Positions 42,475-53,452 of a DNA stretch of 64,000 nt are shown here, piece after piece. A model generated the notes under the pieces. The model did not search any database and was not told the origin of the DNA. It worked only from the letters and a program-made list of their open reading frames with translations. Numbering within the stretch: the first letter of the stretch is position 1; each line of letters opens with the position of its first letter. The DNA comes from Oscheius sp. JU75. Taxonomy: Eukaryota > Nematoda > Chromadorea > Rhabditida > Rhabditidae. The stretch is taken from the NCBI GenBank assembly GCA_037178855.1, contig JASJZC010000007.1, positions 6,448,001-6,512,000 of the forward strand, read 5' to 3'. A program made the position numbers and the translations under genes.

Positions 42475-45412
42475 TCATTGAGACCCGTTGTACTGGGCAC
42501 CAGTATTTTGACCCGTTGTTCTATTACCACCGTAACTGTAGGCTGATTTTCTATGACCGTTTTGAGCAGGGCGAACTCTGAAAAATAAAAATAAAAATTA
42601 AAGAAGCATCTCACTTTTTCCCGAATGTGATCAAATCCTTTATGGAGAAACTGGAGATGGAGGGATGGTCTTTGTGACTTTCCAGAAACTTAGTCACTCC
42701 TGTCATGATCTCGTCGTAAGAATGCACCAAGTGTGTGAAGATGACAAACAGATTGTCTGGAAAGTCATCTCTTGTGAGCTTGCCGGGAGAGCCGAATTTG
42801 AATCCATCTGAAAACATAGAAGTGAACGCTGTACGCATACGACTGTGTCGCTAACGGCTGCTGGTTACAAAGCTGGAAGTGAGATGCGACGTTTCAACGA
42901 AAACTCACTTTTTTGCGGGCGCACTTCGAATCTTACAGGAGATACAAAAGTTGAAGAGGTTGCCACTTGAGGTAATCCAACTATTTCGACCACCGACGTC
43001 GAAGAAGACGGTGCACATTCTGAAGATGACCCAGCAGCGGTTTCTATCACAATTGTAGGCAAGAAACCAGTAGAATCGGCGGATCTTGCAAGAATCTCAG
43101 TTCCAGAATCTAGTTCAACGGACACTAAAAATTTTCTTTTTTGACCAAGAATAAAAGAGAATGTTGTACCTGGAGAATCTCCAACTGACGACATTTCTTC
43201 GCTGGTGCTTTCCATATCGTCAACAACTTCTCTTTCTGATGCACAATGTTTCAATAAAGGATCTTCCTTCTCTTCCTCCAATGCTGGTTTTGGAGTAACA
43301 GGTGCTGAGCAGATCTTCCTTGTTCTTTTCGGAAGCAGATCCCATTCCTTGATGTCTCCCGATTCACCCCGCTTCTTTCTTGACGGATAGAACCAACCAG
43401 CATTGGCTAACGCCTGCTTTGGCACTTTGAATTCCTCATCCTGAGACTAAATAAAGACATTTAAAAATGAATGTGTCAGACGCTCACCTCATCGCTACTT
43501 GTCCCAGCGTCTTCTTCTGCATCGAAGTCAAAGTCAGGTTGACGCTCTTCTTTCACTACTGGCTTTGCTTCTTTCTCCTTCTCTGCACCTTCCTAAACCT
43601 CTCTCGTAACAAATATATGCAGTTCTCTCACGAGTTTGAATGATCCTTCCTTCTCAATCGATAAGCAATAATATTTCTTCTTCGGTCTCCCACGGCCGCG
43701 GTGAGAGGAGGCCGTATGCGATTCACCAGAGGTCCTATTCACCAATTCGATGACTGCCAGCCGAATGTCCTATTCGTAGACAATAATTCAAACGTGTAGT
43801 TTTCAAACCAACCTTTTCAAAATCAGTCTCTACTTTGGGCTTCTTCTTCCGACCTCTTTGTTGGATCGGCTTCCGCTTTCTCAAAAAGATTCCCGATTCT
43901 TAAATGATTTGATTTCAGGGTAAGAAATACAAGCTACCGTGAAGCTCTGGTGATGGTGACTTGGCAGCTGGCGTATTCGCCTTCATTCGCGTTATTTCTG
44001 CAGCCCACCATCCAGGTTGCTCCAGCAACTAGAATAATGAAACCTGCGTTTAGGTAGATAAACTCACTTCAGATGCACTTGATTCACTCTTTGACAATTC
44101 AACTACAGGATTTCCACAATTGCAGTCGGTCATTACGTTCATGAGGTCAGTTGGGTTGTGCGCATCAATGGTGAGAACTGGGTCGCAACGCCTATAACTA
44201 AAAAGTACCTCATCAAAAATAAATATTACCTGCAGTATGGCCCTGGTGAAATGTTCATTGTCTGACTGAGCTTTCGCATAACCGCGTCGCACTTTCCTTG
44301 AATTTTTATAGTTGCGTCTTTGTCTTTGGCTGTCCATTGTAGGTTGATGATGACGACCTAGAAGACAAGGTTTTCAATCAACTCATTACGGACATACCTT
44401 CGTGTCTGCATACTTGTCCGGCCATAGAAAAGTGTAGTGCTTTAAAACGTTCAGGCTTGATCCCATACAGATTATTAGGTCGACATCTTCCAAAGAGTCA
44501 TGAACCCCTGCAATACATATGATTAAATTTTATTCGAGCATCATCCCATAACGTTATTATTACGGATGGTAATCCATTTCCTTTCTCGTGATATATCGAA
44601 ACGGAAATCCATTGAATCTCACACTCACCTTGCCAATTCAGGGGCCATGTAGCCTTTCCGTGTTCTCCGAAGTGTACGATAGTGTCTTGAAGATCATTGT
44701 CACAGTGGTCGCACTTCCTTCCTGTTTTGTGCTTCCTGGGAAAATGGAAATGGCTGATGTTACTGGGGAAACTCACTTGAAACCACTCTTCTTCGTACAA
44801 TCGAAAGGTCGAACATACTGTCTGACAGGATCGCACTTGTTGCAGATCTGAACAATCAAATGGAATAAATGATACAAATCTAACCTCGATGTACATGTTT
44901 CCATGAACTTCGGACAAGCATGAATGAGGTAGACCTGAACGGAGATGGAGACCGTCGCAGTTCTTAAATCAAGCTACCACAAGTAATCGAAAAATCTTAC
45001 TTGTGAAAGAATGTGCTGGACTTTTCCTTTTTTGTACAGCTCTTTCAAGAACATGTGAGTGAAGGTCGGATTGGACTTGACCATGTCAATAGTTCTGAAT
45101 TAGGGCTATATGAGTTGAAAAAAACAAACCTGTCAATTTGCTTATTCTGGAATGCCAGTGTCCATACTCCATTTGGCCCTCGGTAGTCAGGGATATCAGC
45201 CGACTAAAACGGTTAAGTAGGTACCAATTTAACTTACGGTACTAATTCCAGCTCCAGTATAGACTACGGTGTTTTTAGAACGGTTCATCAGCGCAGCAAG
45301 CTGTTTTATTTTACTGTTGAGAGATTCTGCAGGCTCTTCATACTAAAAACTTCATTGCATACAGTAGAATAAGATGGCAAACCTCCACTACGTGGTCCTT
45401 ATGTTTCATCAT
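42475..45412 (-). CDS. SIRT7-type NAD-dependent protein deacylase with long AT-hook tail
   Basis: Class IV sirtuin, NAD-dependent deacylase expected in nucleus or nucleolus. Core read from 45412 to about 44.05 kb: VVYTGAGISTSADIPDYRG and PNGVWT (NAD site), ILSQNCDGLHLRSGLP, SEVHGNMY (catalytic His), zinc cysteines CNKC and CDHC, IVHFGEHGKATWPLNW, LIICMGSSLNVLKHY and INLQWTAKDKDA. These match human SIRT7 rather than SIRT6. The frame continues through short introns into a long C-terminal extension with basic patches (QQRGRKKKPK), an AT-hook (HRGRGRPKKKYY, about 43690), acidic stretches, GWFYPSRKKRG, and a last part FPDNLFVIFTHLVHSYDEI, then a Gly/Gln/Tyr-rich end. The start is the first in-frame ATG after an acceptor; a short out-of-frame ATG precedes it. 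Whether all tail exons belong to one transcript is likely but unproven. Confidence 0.88.
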
Positions 45413-46081
45413 TGTACATATCTGAAAGATCATGCGCTTCGAATAATGTTTGGAGTTATAAATCAGAGACAAACAGATTGTGTGAAACAAACGCGCTCCG
45501 CCGATGGGAACCTCTTGAGATGAACAATTTCCACCTAAGATATGGATTGGTGATCAAAAGCTATTCAATTTGAACAAATGGCCACCGCAAATTACCAAAA
45601 CTCAACAGAGTTTATATTCAGTATTCAAAAAGATGCTAACAGCTGCTAAGGAATAATTACTGAAGTGAGGGTCTTCGTGGTGAGACCTAGTCCAATGACG
45701 TCATCAGTCGTACAAATCGCGACTGTCGAGAAAAAAGACACACGCGCCTAAGGCAAATCAATTTTTCCGTGCTGACATAGCCGGATAGTTCTTCTCGACC
45801 GAATCCGCAGGCAGGTGAGCTCTCAAAAACCCTGGGTGCCCATATTCGACCACATGCATGCTAGTTTTTTAATCTGCAGTAGACCCTGGCCTCAATACTG
45901 CAGCAATAATAATGCTTTTGCATGATGTGAATTGCTTTCACGACTGTTCTACCGAGCATGTCCAAAGCGGTAATATTCAGTATCTATTCCGGGTGCGCGG
46001 CGGTTCGCGACGCGGTCATCGATCCCAATTGGACGCTCCCCATTGCTTGGCCAATCACAACCTTCTTTAACCCTTTTGAAC
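45413..46081. promoter_or_regulatory. Divergent sirtuin / NF-YA promoter region with CCAAT motifs
   Basis: The two genes diverge across about 670 bp. CCAAT occurs at 46025-46029 as part of the palindrome CCAATTGG, and again at 46051-46055 in TTGGCCAATCA, a good match to the NF-Y consensus. An ATG at 45958 opens a frame out of phase with NF-YA. Confidence 0.45.
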
Positions 46082-47880
46082 ATGTAAGTTCTTTGGCACT
46101 TTGCCAGTTCGAGACGTCAAGCCAAGACAAATCAGCTGATAGCCATATTTTTTGGTAGCGATTAGTGGAAATGTTTTGACGTCGGTGCACTACGGTAGCT
46201 CAAAGTGAAGGGGAAATTCAAATTATACATGACTTCAATTAAATAACTCATTTTCAGGAGTCCAAATGGAAAAAGGGGGAACCATTCCTCGTTAAACAAT
46301 TCAAATGGAAAGGTCAGCACACCAGCGATTACCACAAGATCCAGAACGAAGACAGTTCCCACACCGCAAAAGGCCACCCACTCGACTACGGTCAAATCTA
46401 AGCAAAAGACAACATCATCCAGACAACATCTCGCTTCTTCTTCGTCCTTTGATATTAAGCCACCACGGCTAGAATCCTACGAGGAGACATCTAACTCTTC
46501 AAAGTCGAACGATGAGACGGAGTCTGTACTTGAGAACAGCGATCCGCCACTGGTGCTTTACCTTATATAGTATGTAAAAAGACTGGATTTAGCAGCACAA
46601 CCAGGTTACGATACAAATTATGCAGGATCAGGATGGTAATCAGACCCAATACATACTGAGGCTGCCTGAGGGAACTGATTTATCCAACTGCCAGGTAAAC
46701 TACTCTTCAACTGTTTTACTTACGGGTTACCACAGATAATACCATCCAATGGTGAGAATGGCATGCCGTTCACGGTGGTATTGAACGATGGAATGCACAA
46801 CAATCACTCGTTTGACGAATACCAGAGCGAGGGATCTGAGATGATGCTAGTGGATGAAGTATGAGTCAGGGATACATTTTGTAGGCATTGTCTTCCAGGA
46901 ACAGTATCATGCATATCAGCGCGACCAGCAACCCATACCAGCGTCGTCTCCTGAAACTGGAATAGAATCTCCAATCAGACAGACAGTTGAAGTGCTTAGA
47001 GGCAGGCGGGAGGACGTGAGTTTTTGATTGGAAACTTTAGTATATTGTAATGTTTAGGATCCTCTGTACGTCAATGCCAGGCAGTTCACTCAGATCCTGA
47101 AACGGCGAGCAGTTCGTCAAAAAATGGAGGCAGAAGGGAGGTTACCGAAATCGAGACAGGTAAGGTTTTCCTTCTCTGAAAGTGTTTTCTTGTCAAAACC
47201 CTCAACTGGGCCGATGACAATGTTTTTCAGAAGTATCTTCACGAGTCGAGACATATACATGCCATGCAACGTGTTCGTGGAGAAGGTGGGAAGTTCGACA
47301 GTCCTATAAGTGAGTTTCTTTGCTTCCGCTTTGTTAAAACTGTTCGTATAGTGGGACCCGCACCAACACCTGTCCCGCACACGCGACCGAAGACAATGGT
47401 AGTAGACGGAGAGACCATGAGTCAGTCGTACGGCGCAACATATATCATTCCGCAACGTTATGCTCCGATTAAGTCGAGGTAGGAATCTAGTAGTAGACCC
47501 TGAACGACGTCTTTTCAGGCCATCGAATATGTTGCCTTCTGATCTGCTCAGACCAAATCTGGATTTCTTGAAGGAGCCTCTTCCTGCTCCATTGAACCGA
47601 ACCAAGCTAATTGCAACATCAAGTGCACGGGTGCAAAGCGCATCATCCGGATTTGTGCCGCCAAAAATGCCATTTCCTATGACGAAGCTCAGCTCGGGTA
47701 GAGCGGTAAGACTTTTATAAAATTATTTGACCATTTCACTTTCAGATCACTTACACGAGTGTGTCAAAAGCTTCAGGAATTTCCAACCGTACAAAGTTCA
47801 CTCCTTTAAGCCAATACAAATCACCGCTCGTCTTGGCCGACTCTTCTTTCGCTCACGAGGATACTCTGAAACGTCTTTAA
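46082..47880 (+). CDS. nfya: NF-YA, CCAAT-binding factor subunit A
   Basis: Sequence-specific subunit of the trimeric NF-Y transcription factor. The hallmark core is intact: YVNARQFTQILKRRAV (subunit interaction helix), then AEGRLPKSRQKYLHESRHI with HAMQRVRGEGGKF (DNA-binding part), about 47060-47300. Upstream are a Ser/Thr/Lys-rich part (46258-46552), a Gln-containing part QHNQVTIQIMQDQDGNQTQY and an acidic region. Downstream lies a Pro/Ser/Thr-rich tail ending AHEDTLKRL. All introns checked join in frame. The start codon is unusual: the long first open frame has no ATG, but AT at 46082-46083 joined to G at 46258 across a good GTAAGT...TTTTCAG intron makes ATG AGT CCA AAT. Poly(A) signal at 48084-48089. 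Identity is certain; the start is inferred. Confidence 0.9.
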
Positions 47881-48083
47881 CCCTAAGTAGTCATACCCAT
47901 ATTGTACATACTAGTCATCTCGTATTCGGTGATGCTATCTCGTGCCTTTGTTTTTTCCAGCTCTTATATAGTTCTCATGATTATGCTCTTACTTTGCCGA
48001 TCTTTCGCTTTGAATCATCTTGAAACAGTGCAGACGTGTTAGCTTTCCTTTGTGATAACCTTTGCCAATTACAAATCTCCTAC

Positions 48084-48089
48084 AATAAA
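48084..48089 (+). terminator. Poly(A) signal of nfya
   Basis: AATAAA about 200 bp after the NF-YA stop. Confidence 0.6.
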
Positions 48090-48219
48090 ACCGTTTGTTT
48101 TCTGGCAGAAAAGTAATGTCGTGGCGAAGTAATGAGAGAATATATTAGTGCTTGTAGGACGTCTATATCCATTAACTGATTTTTTGGTATTAGTTAGCAA
48201 AATTGTGTGAGATTTTGAA

Positions 48220-48268
48220 CACCAGCGGAGATGACTGAAGCCGAGGCTGCCATGCTCGCTGCCAAGAA
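48220..48268 (+). repeat. 49-bp exact copy of a troponin T exon segment
   Basis: Identical to 49279-49327 (starts CACCAGCGGAGATGACTGAA, ends GCTGCCAAGAA). That source segment encodes [16 protein letters not shown] of troponin T. The copy lies about 590 bp upstream of the troponin start, outside any exon I can support. Confidence 0.9.
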
Positions 48269-48852
48269 TTGGAATGTTGTTTGTAGGAACAAATTACTGC
48301 ACAGGTTGACTTCCATACAGATGACGACAGTTACTGTAGTGTAAAGCCATACTAATACCATTGTTAGTTTATTCAACCCCTACCTTCGAAAAAAGACAAT
48401 ATCAGCATGAACCCTTATTTTTGTCACGGCACGCTTTACAGCCCCGAGCCGCCTACTCGCCTCAGAAATATTTCGGGGATCAGCTGCCATCCGGCATTGC
48501 TTACAAGTTACAACCACTGCCGCCACGCCCAGACCAATAGAATAACTGCCAGTTCCGCTCATCTAGTACCGACAAAAATGCCGGAAAGTACATCTGTACT
48601 TTTTTATCCCCATTGGCATAGCTTGTCTTTGTTGAGAGAGTTTCCTTCCAAAGATGTTCCTTGCTATGCGGTAAACGCAAAATCTAAAGTTTCACGTGCA
48701 CACTTTCCTATTTCCAAAGAGGAATTTCTTCTTGCTTAAAGAATTATGATTATACCACAAAACTATGTTAAAAAATTTGCAACCTTTTGCAAAGTTACGA
48801 TCCTTGTTCTTCTCACTCCATTTGATCCTCTAAACGCTCATTTTCAGCCGAC

Positions 48853-50754
48853 ATGTCTGAGGAGGAGGAGATTCTGTAAGTTCCTTGTTCTTGAAGCAAT
48901 TAGCCAATATCAACCTCTGTGGGTGTGATAGGCGATCAAAACGGCGTCAGTTGCTAGCGACGTGTGGATCCCACGCAGGCTGCAGGGAAAAACGCGAGGC
49001 AAAGCGGATAAAACGTTTTCTCTAGGTCCGGCGAGGAGGAGGAAGAAGAGATCGACGAGGAGGTCTCTGAAGCCGTCGAGGAGAGCAAGTAGAAAAATTA
49101 TAAGAACGGTGAAACAAACTCGTTTTCAGAGCTGAGGATGGTGAAGCCGAGACCGAAGAGGCTGAAGAAGAGGCCGAGGCTCCTCCAGTTGAGGAAGAAA
49201 AGTGATTTTGTTGCCTTGCCCCATCATAGTGACCATTCAGGCCCAAGAGTCGTCCTCCTCCACAGCAAGAAGAGAAGCCACCAGCGGAGATGACTGAAGC
49301 CGAGGCTGCCATGCTCGCTGCCAAGAAAAGACATGAACAGGAAGAAGCCGCCAAGCTTCTTGATTACGAGGAACGTCGTGTTCTTGAGAAGGCTCAAATG
49401 GAGGAGGAGCTTCGTGAGCTCAAGGAGAAGCAGGAGAAGCGCAGGTATCCACTGCCCACTGCGTTATCAAGCTAGATTTCAGAGCCGAACGTGAGCAGGA
49501 AGAGCGCGAATTCGCCGAGCGACGTAGACAGGATGAGGAGCGCCGTAGAAAAGAGGAGGTGTAGTGCTATCAATATCAAAAGGTAAAAACCTTTTTCAGG
49601 ACGAGCGCAAGGCCAAGTCTGATGCTGAGAAGGCTCGCAAGAACGAAGAGCGTCAACGCCGTCAACAGATGATGGCCGGCTCATTTGCCGCTGGAGCTGC
49701 CGTCGGAACTGGAAGAAACTTCAAGGTCGAGTCCAAGGGAGAGCAGGCCGCTCAATTTGGAAACCTTGCTCAGGTTAGTCTTTATTGCCGATTGATTGAA
49801 GAGAACAATAGTTTCTCGGCTGCTACACATATGGTATAGAAAAAGTAGGAACAGATGGCTGTTAAACGAATAATAGGTTTACCGCATGTGGACTATCTGT
49901 TCCCAATCGGAAGAAAAAAACTGATTGCAGGGCACCGCAGCCAATAAGACCCAGATGTCTGCCGAGCAGCTCGAGGAGCAGAAGCGCGCATACATCAGCG
50001 CCGTCTGCAGAGAAGTTGACGTTTCCGGTCTCCTGCCCAATGATCTCAAGGAGAAGATTAAGAATCTTCATGCTAAAATCATCAAGCTCGAGGCTGAGAA
50101 GTACGACCTAGAGAAGCGTCACGAGCGTCAAGAATACGACGTCAGTACTGACCTAGCAATTTTCTAAAAGTCTTTCAGTTGAAAGAACTGTCCGAGCGTC
50201 AGCGCCAAGTCGCTCGTAACAGAGCTCTGAAGAAGGGACTCAACCCAGAGGAGGCTGCCGCTTCCGTTCACCCTCCCAAGATCACCACTGCCTCCAAATT
50301 CGATCGTCAGATCGACAGAAGGTGCATATTTTTTTATAGTTAATATGTATGGTTTCAGATCGTACGGTGACCGTTTCCAAATGTTCGAGTCGCCTATCGT
50401 GAAGAAACCCCCGACCATTGCCCGTGGAACTGCCCGCCCTCCTCCTGAGTGGGGACGCCGTGAAAATGAGGAACTCGAACAGCTTCGGTATGTCTCCGAT
50501 AACGTAATATGATTTTTATGTACAGCAAAAACCTCGAGCCACCGAAGTACGTTGAACAGGTCAAGGCTGAAGGTGATGCTGCTCGACCTCCCGTTGCCCC
50601 CATCCCTCTCCAGTTGCCCGACAAGGACTTCGAAGATGCCCCCGCTCCTGAAGCTGCCCCCGCTGAAGAGGTTGCCTTTTTTGTTTCGGTTCAACATATA
50701 TGCTTTCAGGAAAACATCCCCGACACCGAGACCGAAGCCGTCGCCACCAACTAA
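48853..50754 (+). CDS. mup-2: Troponin T
   Basis: Thin-filament subunit that anchors the troponin complex to tropomyosin in striated (body wall) muscle. Exons: 48853-48875, 49026-49092 and further short exons up to the stop TAA at 50752-50754. Acidic N-terminus ([20 protein letters not shown]), then [19 protein letters not shown] and [16 protein letters not shown] typical of nematode TnT, long charged helices ([20 protein letters not shown]), GGRN-type region [29 protein letters not shown] and a Pro/Ala/Glu-rich end. A splice acceptor (TTTTCAG) lies five bases before the ATG, consistent with trans-splicing. Symbol by analogy to the C. elegans body wall gene mup-2; nematodes have several TnT genes. 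The first two introns (about 150 and 40-150 bp) could hold alternative exons, as in other TnT genes, but I could not identify any. AATAAA at 50832-50837. Confidence 0.93.
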
Positions 50755-51707
50755 AGAAGGCTCGAAGCATTGTAGAACTATTGTAATCCCCGGTGTTGCT
50801 GAATACCTCTTGCAACAAACTGTCTTTTCAAAATAAACTGTCCTTCGGGATTCTTTAAAGTTTTCGGGTGCTTTCGAGCAAAATAACACATTTAAAGAGT
50901 TTGTAAGGCACTTCCCACGAGAATCGTATTGTGAAAACTTAACTAGAAAGAGCGGTTTGTTTTGTGGTAAATTTCATTTGAACGTCTTCCAGATCACACG
51001 TATAAGCAATTTCTTTTTGAGCTTGTTGCTCATCATTTTTGAAGAAACTACGTGGCACTGAACCCACTGTTGACTAGAAAAGTTCCCAACTAACTAGCCG
51101 TAATACTGATAAACTAGATTCATTTCACTTCAGGCAGTGCGAGCAAAAATTATAATGTTTCTTAGAACAGAAAGTACCTGTCAACTTGGAAAACTCGGTA
51201 CAGCAAAAGAACGTTTCTTCTTGTGACCGTGGACTGGACTAAAGCGTAACCGATTCATAGATTTTTCCAGCAAAGCAGTATCAAAGCGTGTTCTGTAAAT
51301 CGATGAAGTAGTGATTCTTCCGCTTCTGTTTGCGATTCATATTGTTGACTGCTAGTCTCTGTTTTCTCTTCGACGGTGTTTTTATTCAACTTTCTGTTTG
51401 TTCCTCTTTTTTGATTTCCTCTGACATTGTAATTTATGTATTCCCGATTTTCTAGATTTTATTAAACTGAGTGAAATTATCGCCAGGTTAAGAATAAGTT
51501 ATAAATTGTTATTTGAACGTTTTTCAAGCTCAAACTGTAACAGTGCAGTCCCAGTTCTTAAAGGTCTGTTTGTCGGCTCACGTGTCCGCGCTCCAACACA
51601 TGTCAGCTACCCTCTTCCTTTATGTTGAAATTCAATTGTTTATTTTTGTTTTCCCTCTTCCAATCACATTTTTCTCGAATGATTCTCATATTTGCAGCTA
51701 CAGGAAC
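50755..51707. other. Troponin T 3' UTR and ILRUN upstream region
   Basis: AATAAA at 50832-50837 closes troponin T. The remainder is A+T-rich with T runs. The acceptor TTTGCAG just before the ILRUN start suggests an outron in this stretch. No exon was seen. Confidence 0.45.
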
Positions 51708-52961
51708 ATGGACGTAGATGATACAGGTCTTATGACGGCTCTCAGAAGCCTCTGCACTTCTGATAATGAGGTTCGTATCATATTTGGTTTCATTTTGTAT
51801 ATTTTTAGTCGATGGTGAAAGAATTCATCCAAATTGTGGGTGAAAGCAAAGTAACGTCAGACGAGGCCAAATTCTACTTGGAAATGAGTTCATGGTAAGT
51901 CTAAAATGGATATTGATGGGCTGTTTTAAGGAAATTAGCTGATGCTATTGGTGCTTTCTACGACAACGGGCAGCAGAACACCCAGTGTGCCCAATTTGTC
52001 GATATCATTGCGAATCATCAGAACGGTTCGCTTGGAATGACGCTTCTTCAGGACAACAATCCTGATCAGGTTTTATTTTCTGAATACTTTCTTATGGAAC
52101 TTTTTCAGGTTGTTCTGCCGAACTATGTCTTTATCAAAAGGTTTCTCTTGAAGAACACTGGATCTCTAGACTGGCCGTTTGGATGCGAGCTGCGCTTTGT
52201 TGACGGTGGGTTCATTTTTCTTTATTTACATTTCTTTTGGCTATAAACAATGAGAAATAATTCACTCCAATTCACTTTTGTAAAACATTGACGGATAAGA
52301 TTACCCCCATTTCCGAGTCTCTGCAATCGTTATCATTTCAATGATGGGGTTTGGCAGTGGACAAAGAGCCAAAATACCTATTGAACATACCGAAAATCTA
52401 ACCTATGCAGACACGTTTTTTGGTCTACCTGGTGTCCTGAGCCACATTTTCCGCTCAAAACAGTAAAGCTATCAATGCCATCTAGCAGATTTATGTTTTT
52501 GGTCCATAACGTTTCCTCATTATTTTCAATATTTAGGTACGACCCTCCAGCAGCAGAATTCTTTCACTGCTCCTCAGCTGCCGGTTGGAGCCGAGTATGA
52601 GATTTGTATTCCATTGGTTGCTCCCCCAGAGAACGGAGTCTACCAGTCTCAATGGAAGCTTTACACGCCAATGGATCTCTCCTTCGGAGGTAAACCCCCA
52701 CTTTCCTATACATCAACTTTTCAGATTCCATTTTCTGCATCGTTAACGTGGACCAGAATGCCGACCCATCTGCTGTCGAGGTTGACTCTTTCTTTTCCAC
52801 TCATACTTTCTGATTTTCAGAGTTACGAACCGATCGACGAGCCGATCACCAACCAGTTCATACCGGTCCAGGGAGCCGTCAACTTTGTCTTCAGCAATGA
52901 TATGGGCCTGAATGCTCGTCCTTCCTCTCCCAACAACAATCCGGATGAAATGATGGAGTAA
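51708..52961 (+). CDS. ILRUN-like protein (UBA-like plus NBR1-type FW domain)
   Basis: About 240 residues in eight or so exons. N-terminus: MDVDDTGLMTALRSLCTSD, then FIQIVGESKVTSDEAKFYLE and SSWKLADAIGAFYDN, matching the UBA-like module of human ILRUN (C6orf106). Middle: FIKRFLLKNTGSLDWPFGC, ELRFVD, PVGAEYEICIPLVAPPENG and YQSQWKLYTPMDLSFGD, matching the Four-Trp (NBR1-like) domain. C-terminus is Asn/Pro-rich and disordered. Human ILRUN dampens interferon and inflammatory transcription and binds p300/CBP; what it does in a nematode is unknown to me. One intron (about 52207-52536) is 330 bp, the rest short. The ATG sits 11 bases after a TTTGCAG acceptor. Confidence 0.88.
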
Positions 52962-53452
52962 CAGTTACCAGCATATCTTTTGTTTTTCACTCAAAGCAGG
53001 TCGATGGTGGGGGTATCTCCCATGCCAAAGTTATAATACGACGTTGATCTTGTTCTTTTCTTTATAGTTACTAAGTTTACCTTATGAAATGTGATTTAAT
53101 ACTTCTTACTCGTGTATCTCACAATGATGCCAGTTTTACATTTAGATTTGTCTTGAATGAATGTATCTGTCAGTTTTAAACTCCAGGTTGTGCTATTCGC
53201 TGTAAACATGCTGCTGCAACTTGGAGCTAGAAGAACATGCCGTCATAAAGGAACGATCGATCAGCAGCTCGTCCACATCACTCTAGAAGAACTGGACTGT
53301 ATAGCACAGTCGTCAAGATGGGCTCTACTATGTACTGTGTGAAGAACATATCAGCGTGCATAGACTTAAAAATGGGAAAACTATCTTATGGATCTTCATT
53401 TAGCGCAAACTAAAAACATCGTGAAAGGGTTAAGTGCCGTTGATGGAAAAAT
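52962..53452. other. Convergent 3' region
   Basis: 3' UTRs of the ILRUN-like gene and the minus-strand light chain gene. No exon was seen; a frame at 53157-53342 lacks any family signature. Confidence 0.45.
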
